A DNA stretch of 64,000 nucleotides from G963675935 sp963803125. Its GTDB lineage: Bacteria > Planctomycetota > Planctomycetia > Pirellulales > Thermoguttaceae. Positions 61,772 to 64,000 of this stretch are shown one piece after another. The stretch spans positions 496,001 through 560,000 of the forward strand of contig CAWDLR010000004.1 in assembly GCA_963803125.1 (NCBI GenBank), given 5' to 3'. Positions within the stretch are counted from its first letter, which is position 1. Every line of letters begins with the position of its first letter. The notes below the pieces were generated by a model. That model ran no database searches, had not been told where the DNA came from, and saw nothing but the letters and a program-made list of their open reading frames with translations. Both the position numbers and the translations under genes were made by a program.

Positions 61772-63391
61772 ATGGAGAAGCGGCTTCGCATCCTGGGAAC
61801 TCGCGGCGTGCCGGCGGCGCACGGCGGCTTCGAGACCTTCGCCGAACGGCTCTCGCTCTATCTGGTCGGCCGCGGCTGGACGGTGACGGTCTATTGTCAA
61901 GAGGACGGCAAGGGCCCGTTGTTCGAGGACGCCTGGGAGGGCGTCAATCGCGTCCACTTTCCCGTGGCGTCGCGAGGGGCCGCCGGCACGATCGCCTTCG
62001 ATTGGAAGGCGACTCGCCACGCCGCCCGCTCGAAGGAACTGTGCCTGACGCTGGGCTACAACACCGCCGTCTTCGCCGCGCTGCTGCGATGGAAGGGCGT
62101 CCCGAACGTCTTCAACATGGATGGGATCGAATGGGCGCGGGCCAAGTGGAGCCCGCCGGCCAAGGCCTGGCTCTGGTTGAACGATTGGGCGGGCTGCTGG
62201 CTGGGAAACCACCTGGTGGCCGACCATCCCGAGATCGAACAGCACCTGCGCTCGCGGGTGCGGGCGGCGAAGATCACGATGATTCCTTATGGGGCCGAGC
62301 TTATCCAAGACCCCGACGCAACGCCGCTGGCCCCCCTCGGCTTGACGCCGGGGCGTTTCCTGACGCTGATCGCGCGGGCCGAGCCGGAAAACTCGATCCT
62401 GGAAGTGGTGACCGCGTTTTCCCGCAAGCCGCGCGGGTTCACGCTGGCCGTGCTGGGCAAGTACGACCAGTCGAACGCCTACCATCGCGCCGTGCAGGCG
62501 GCCGCAAGCGGTGAGGTCAGGTTCTTGGGGGCGATCTACGATAAGGTGACGCTCCGCGCCCTGCGCGGCCACTGCCTGGCGTATATCCACGGCCATCGCG
62601 TCGGCGGCACCAATCCGTCGTTGGTCGAGGCCCTGGGGGCCGGCAATCCCGTGCTGGCGCACGACAACCGCTTCAACCGCTGGGTGGCGGGCGAGGGGGC
62701 CGAGTATTTCGCCGACGCCGAACAATGCGCCGCACGGCTCGACGAAATGCTGGCCTCTCCGGACGTGCTCCGCGCGATGGCCGAGGCCAGCCGCCGCCGC
62801 TTCTTCGAGAGGTTTCAATGGGAGGACGTGCTGGCGCAGTACGAGACGCTGCTTGCGGCCGAGCTTCGCGATCCGCTCGAATTGGGTCCGCCCGGCCACG
62901 ACCCCTTGACCGGCCTGCCCGACCGGCGGCTGTTCGCCCGGCGGCTGGATCGGGCGATCCGCCGCGGGCAGCGGCACCGCGATTACCATTTCGCCGTCTG
63001 CTTCATTGACCTCGACGGCTTCAAGACGATCAACGATACCTTCGGGCATTTGGCCGGCGACCAGGTTCTTTGCGAGGTCGCCCGGCGGTTGACCGGCTGC
63101 ATTCGGCCCGGCGACATGGCCGCGCGGTACGGCGGCGACGAGTTCACCGTCTTCCTCGACGATCTGCGAAACCAGGCCGAGGCGGAACTGGTGGCGCGGC
63201 GGATCCTCGATCGGCTGCAAGCAGCGGTCGCGATCGACGGCCGCGACGTGACGGTCAAAGCGAGCGTCGGCGTTGCGTTGAGTTCCGCCGACCGCCGGCA
63301 ACTCCACGACCTGCTGCACCGCGCCGATGGCGCCATGTATCGGGCAAAGTCGCTCGGCGGCGGCCAATCGGCGGTCGCGGATGAGGATTGA
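61772..63391 (+). CDS. Glycosyltransferase fused to a GGDEF diguanylate cyclase domain
   Basis: Residues 1-370 form a GT-B glycosyltransferase starting with a DUF1972-like N-terminal domain (RLRILGTRGVPAAHGGFETFAERL, the GxPxxxGGFE signature), then GYNTAVFAALLRW, MDGIEWARAKW, a nucleotide-sugar site GHRVGGTNPSLVEALGAGNPVLA. A linker leads to a full GGDEF domain (DPLTGLPDRRLFARRLDRAI at about 377, GGDEF at 454-458). An RxxD I-site (RPGD, 445-448) lies five residues before GGDEF, which is the product-inhibition site of active cyclases. So the sugar transferase and c-di-GMP synthesis are in one chain. No membrane helix is seen. The start ATG follows the upstream stop by four bases with GGAG in place. 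Confidence 0.9.
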   Translation: MEKRLRILGTRGVPAAHGGFETFAERLSLYLVGRGWTVTVYCQEDGKGPLFEDAWEGVNRVHFPVASRGAAGTIAFDWKATRHAARSKELCLTLGYNTAVFAALLRWKGVPNVFNMDGIEWARAKWSPPAKAWLWLNDWAGCWLGNHLVADHPEIEQHLRSRVRAAKITMIPYGAELIQDPDATPLAPLGLTPGRFLTLIARAEPENSILEVVTAFSRKPRGFTLAVLGKYDQSNAYHRAVQAAASGEVRFLGAIYDKVTLRALRGHCLAYIHGHRVGGTNPSLVEALGAGNPVLAHDNRFNRWVAGEGAEYFADAEQCAARLDEMLASPDVLRAMAEASRRRFFERFQWEDVLAQYETLLAAELRDPLELGPPGHDPLTGLPDRRLFARRLDRAIRRGQRHRDYHFAVCFIDLDGFKTINDTFGHLAGDQVLCEVARRLTGCIRPGDMAARYGGDEFTVFLDDLRNQAEAELVARRILDRLQAAVAIDGRDVTVKASVGVALSSADRRQLHDLLHRADGAMYRAKSLGGGQSAVADED

Positions 63392-63412
63392 ATTGGGGAA
63401 CGGCAACCATAC

Positions 63413-63494
63413 CCGTTTAGCCGCCGCGTCCACGCGGCGCTGGAATGGGGAAATCGCCGCCACTTGCCCCCGCGTGGACGCGGGGGCTAAACGG
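63413..63494. repeat. Inverted repeat of the TTTAGCCGCCGCGTCCACGC family
   Basis: CCGTTTAGCC... at 63413 and ...GGGGGCTAAACGG ending at 63494 are inverted arms, each carrying a GCGTCCACGC-type core. The motif of the left arm is the same as at 2531-2562. It separates the fusion gene from the next gene and could end its transcript. Confidence 0.75.
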
Positions 63495-63532
63495 AGTGGA
63501 TCGGCATCCACTGCACAGTTGAATTAGCGCCC

Positions 63533-64000
63533 ATGCACATCGGCCGGCTGCGAATCTCACACCCGTTCACGCAAGCGCCGCTGGAAGAACATAGCAACGC
63601 CCCGTTTCGCATGTTGATGAAGCGGCACGGGGCGAGCCTGACGTGCGGCGAACGGGTCGATGCCGCGCAGGCGGTTCGCCGCGATCGCCGGGCAATGCGG
63701 ACGCTCGCCACATCGCCGGCGGAAGCGCCGCGGGCGGGCCAGATCAGCGGGGCCGATCCCGCGACAATGGCCGAGGCGGCGCGGATCGTCGAATCGCTCG
63801 GTTACGACCTGGTCGATCTGAACTTCGATTGCCCCGTGCGGCGGCTGTTGGCTCGCGGCGAAGGCGGGGCGCTGTTGGCCGATCCGCCGCAGATCGAGCG
63901 AATCGTCGCCGCGGTCGTCCGCGGAGTGTCGATTCCGGCGAGTCTCAAGATCCGCAGCGGGCCCGACGCAGCCCGCGAAACCGCCGTTGAAGTCTCTCGC
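63533..64000 (+). CDS. tRNA-dihydrouridine synthase, N-terminal part (3' end outside window)
   Basis: The frame from ATG 63533 is open to the window edge (156 codons). It matches the TIM-barrel start of Dus enzymes, which reduce uridine in tRNA with FMN: QAPLEEHSNAPFRMLMKRHGASLTCGERVD (usual APMxGxTDxPFR pattern with a variant E-E-H-S-N), GQISGADPATMAEAARIV, and LVDLNFDCPVRRLLARGEGGALL, where the catalytic Cys occupies the NxGCP position (here NFDCP). A clear ribosome-binding site is not seen, so an earlier start is not excluded. Confidence 0.85.
   Translation, partial: MHIGRLRISHPFTQAPLEEHSNAPFRMLMKRHGASLTCGERVDAAQAVRRDRRAMRTLATSPAEAPRAGQISGADPATMAEAARIVESLGYDLVDLNFDCPVRRLLARGEGGALLADPPQIERIVAAVVRGVSIPASLKIRSGPDAARETAVEVSR

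Overview
The window is GC-rich, gene-dense chromosome from a planctomycete, most likely of the Pirellulales type. The evidence is: five secreted proteins carrying the N-terminal E-x-L-E-x-R-x-[LM]-L-S motif common in planctomycete exported proteins; an ECF-type sigma factor overlapping a Ser/Thr kinase with a transmembrane segment and TPR-like tail; a PPi-type phosphofructokinase; and many families of palindromic and low-complexity repeats between and inside genes. No rRNA, tRNA, phage or IS transposase was recognised.

Layout. 0-6 kb: end of an M24 peptidase, accB-accC, PPi-dependent phosphofructokinase, a frameshift-broken CyuA/UPF0597-type desulfidase and an RmlC-like cupin. 6-17 kb: a TMTC-like membrane TPR protein, a lipoprotein gene with an in-frame TGA followed by a SECIS-like hairpin (selenoprotein candidate), two tandem paralogous secreted proteins, an Ig-repeat secreted protein and an S53 (sedolisin) protease. 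17.6-24 kb: sigma factor, kinase and a secreted protein in one operon, then a small exported protein. 24-30 kb: a tripartite RND efflux system. 30-36.6 kb: beta-propeller protein, a PPC plus papain-like secreted protein (frameshifted), a nested inverted-repeat element, a lipase-like lipoprotein and a truncated TIR-domain gene. 36.7-43.4 kb: an ABC exporter operon, then rpmE, prfA and prmC. 43.9-46.4 kb: a tight three-gene operon (ABC ATPase, HypB/UreG-like GTPase, Cys-rich Fe-S protein) behind a good sigma-54 promoter match. 46-50.6 kb: membrane proteins, two YdcF-type proteins and pyrB. 51-60 kb: a secreted repeat protein and an ABC transporter operon interrupted by a XamI-like restriction-modification pair. 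60.5-64 kb: two glycosyltransferases, the second fused to a GGDEF domain, and the start of a dihydrouridine synthase gene.

The most notable observations are: (1) a 45-bp palindromic element sitting in frame inside three unrelated genes, identical in two of them despite opposite orientation; (2) the TGA plus SECIS-like hairpin in the lipoprotein gene; (3) the undescribed-looking ATPase/GTPase/Fe-S operon with its sigma-54 promoter; (4) the glycosyltransferase-diguanylate cyclase fusion. Single-base frameshifts recur in otherwise well-conserved genes, so residual sequencing error is a real possibility for each broken gene.
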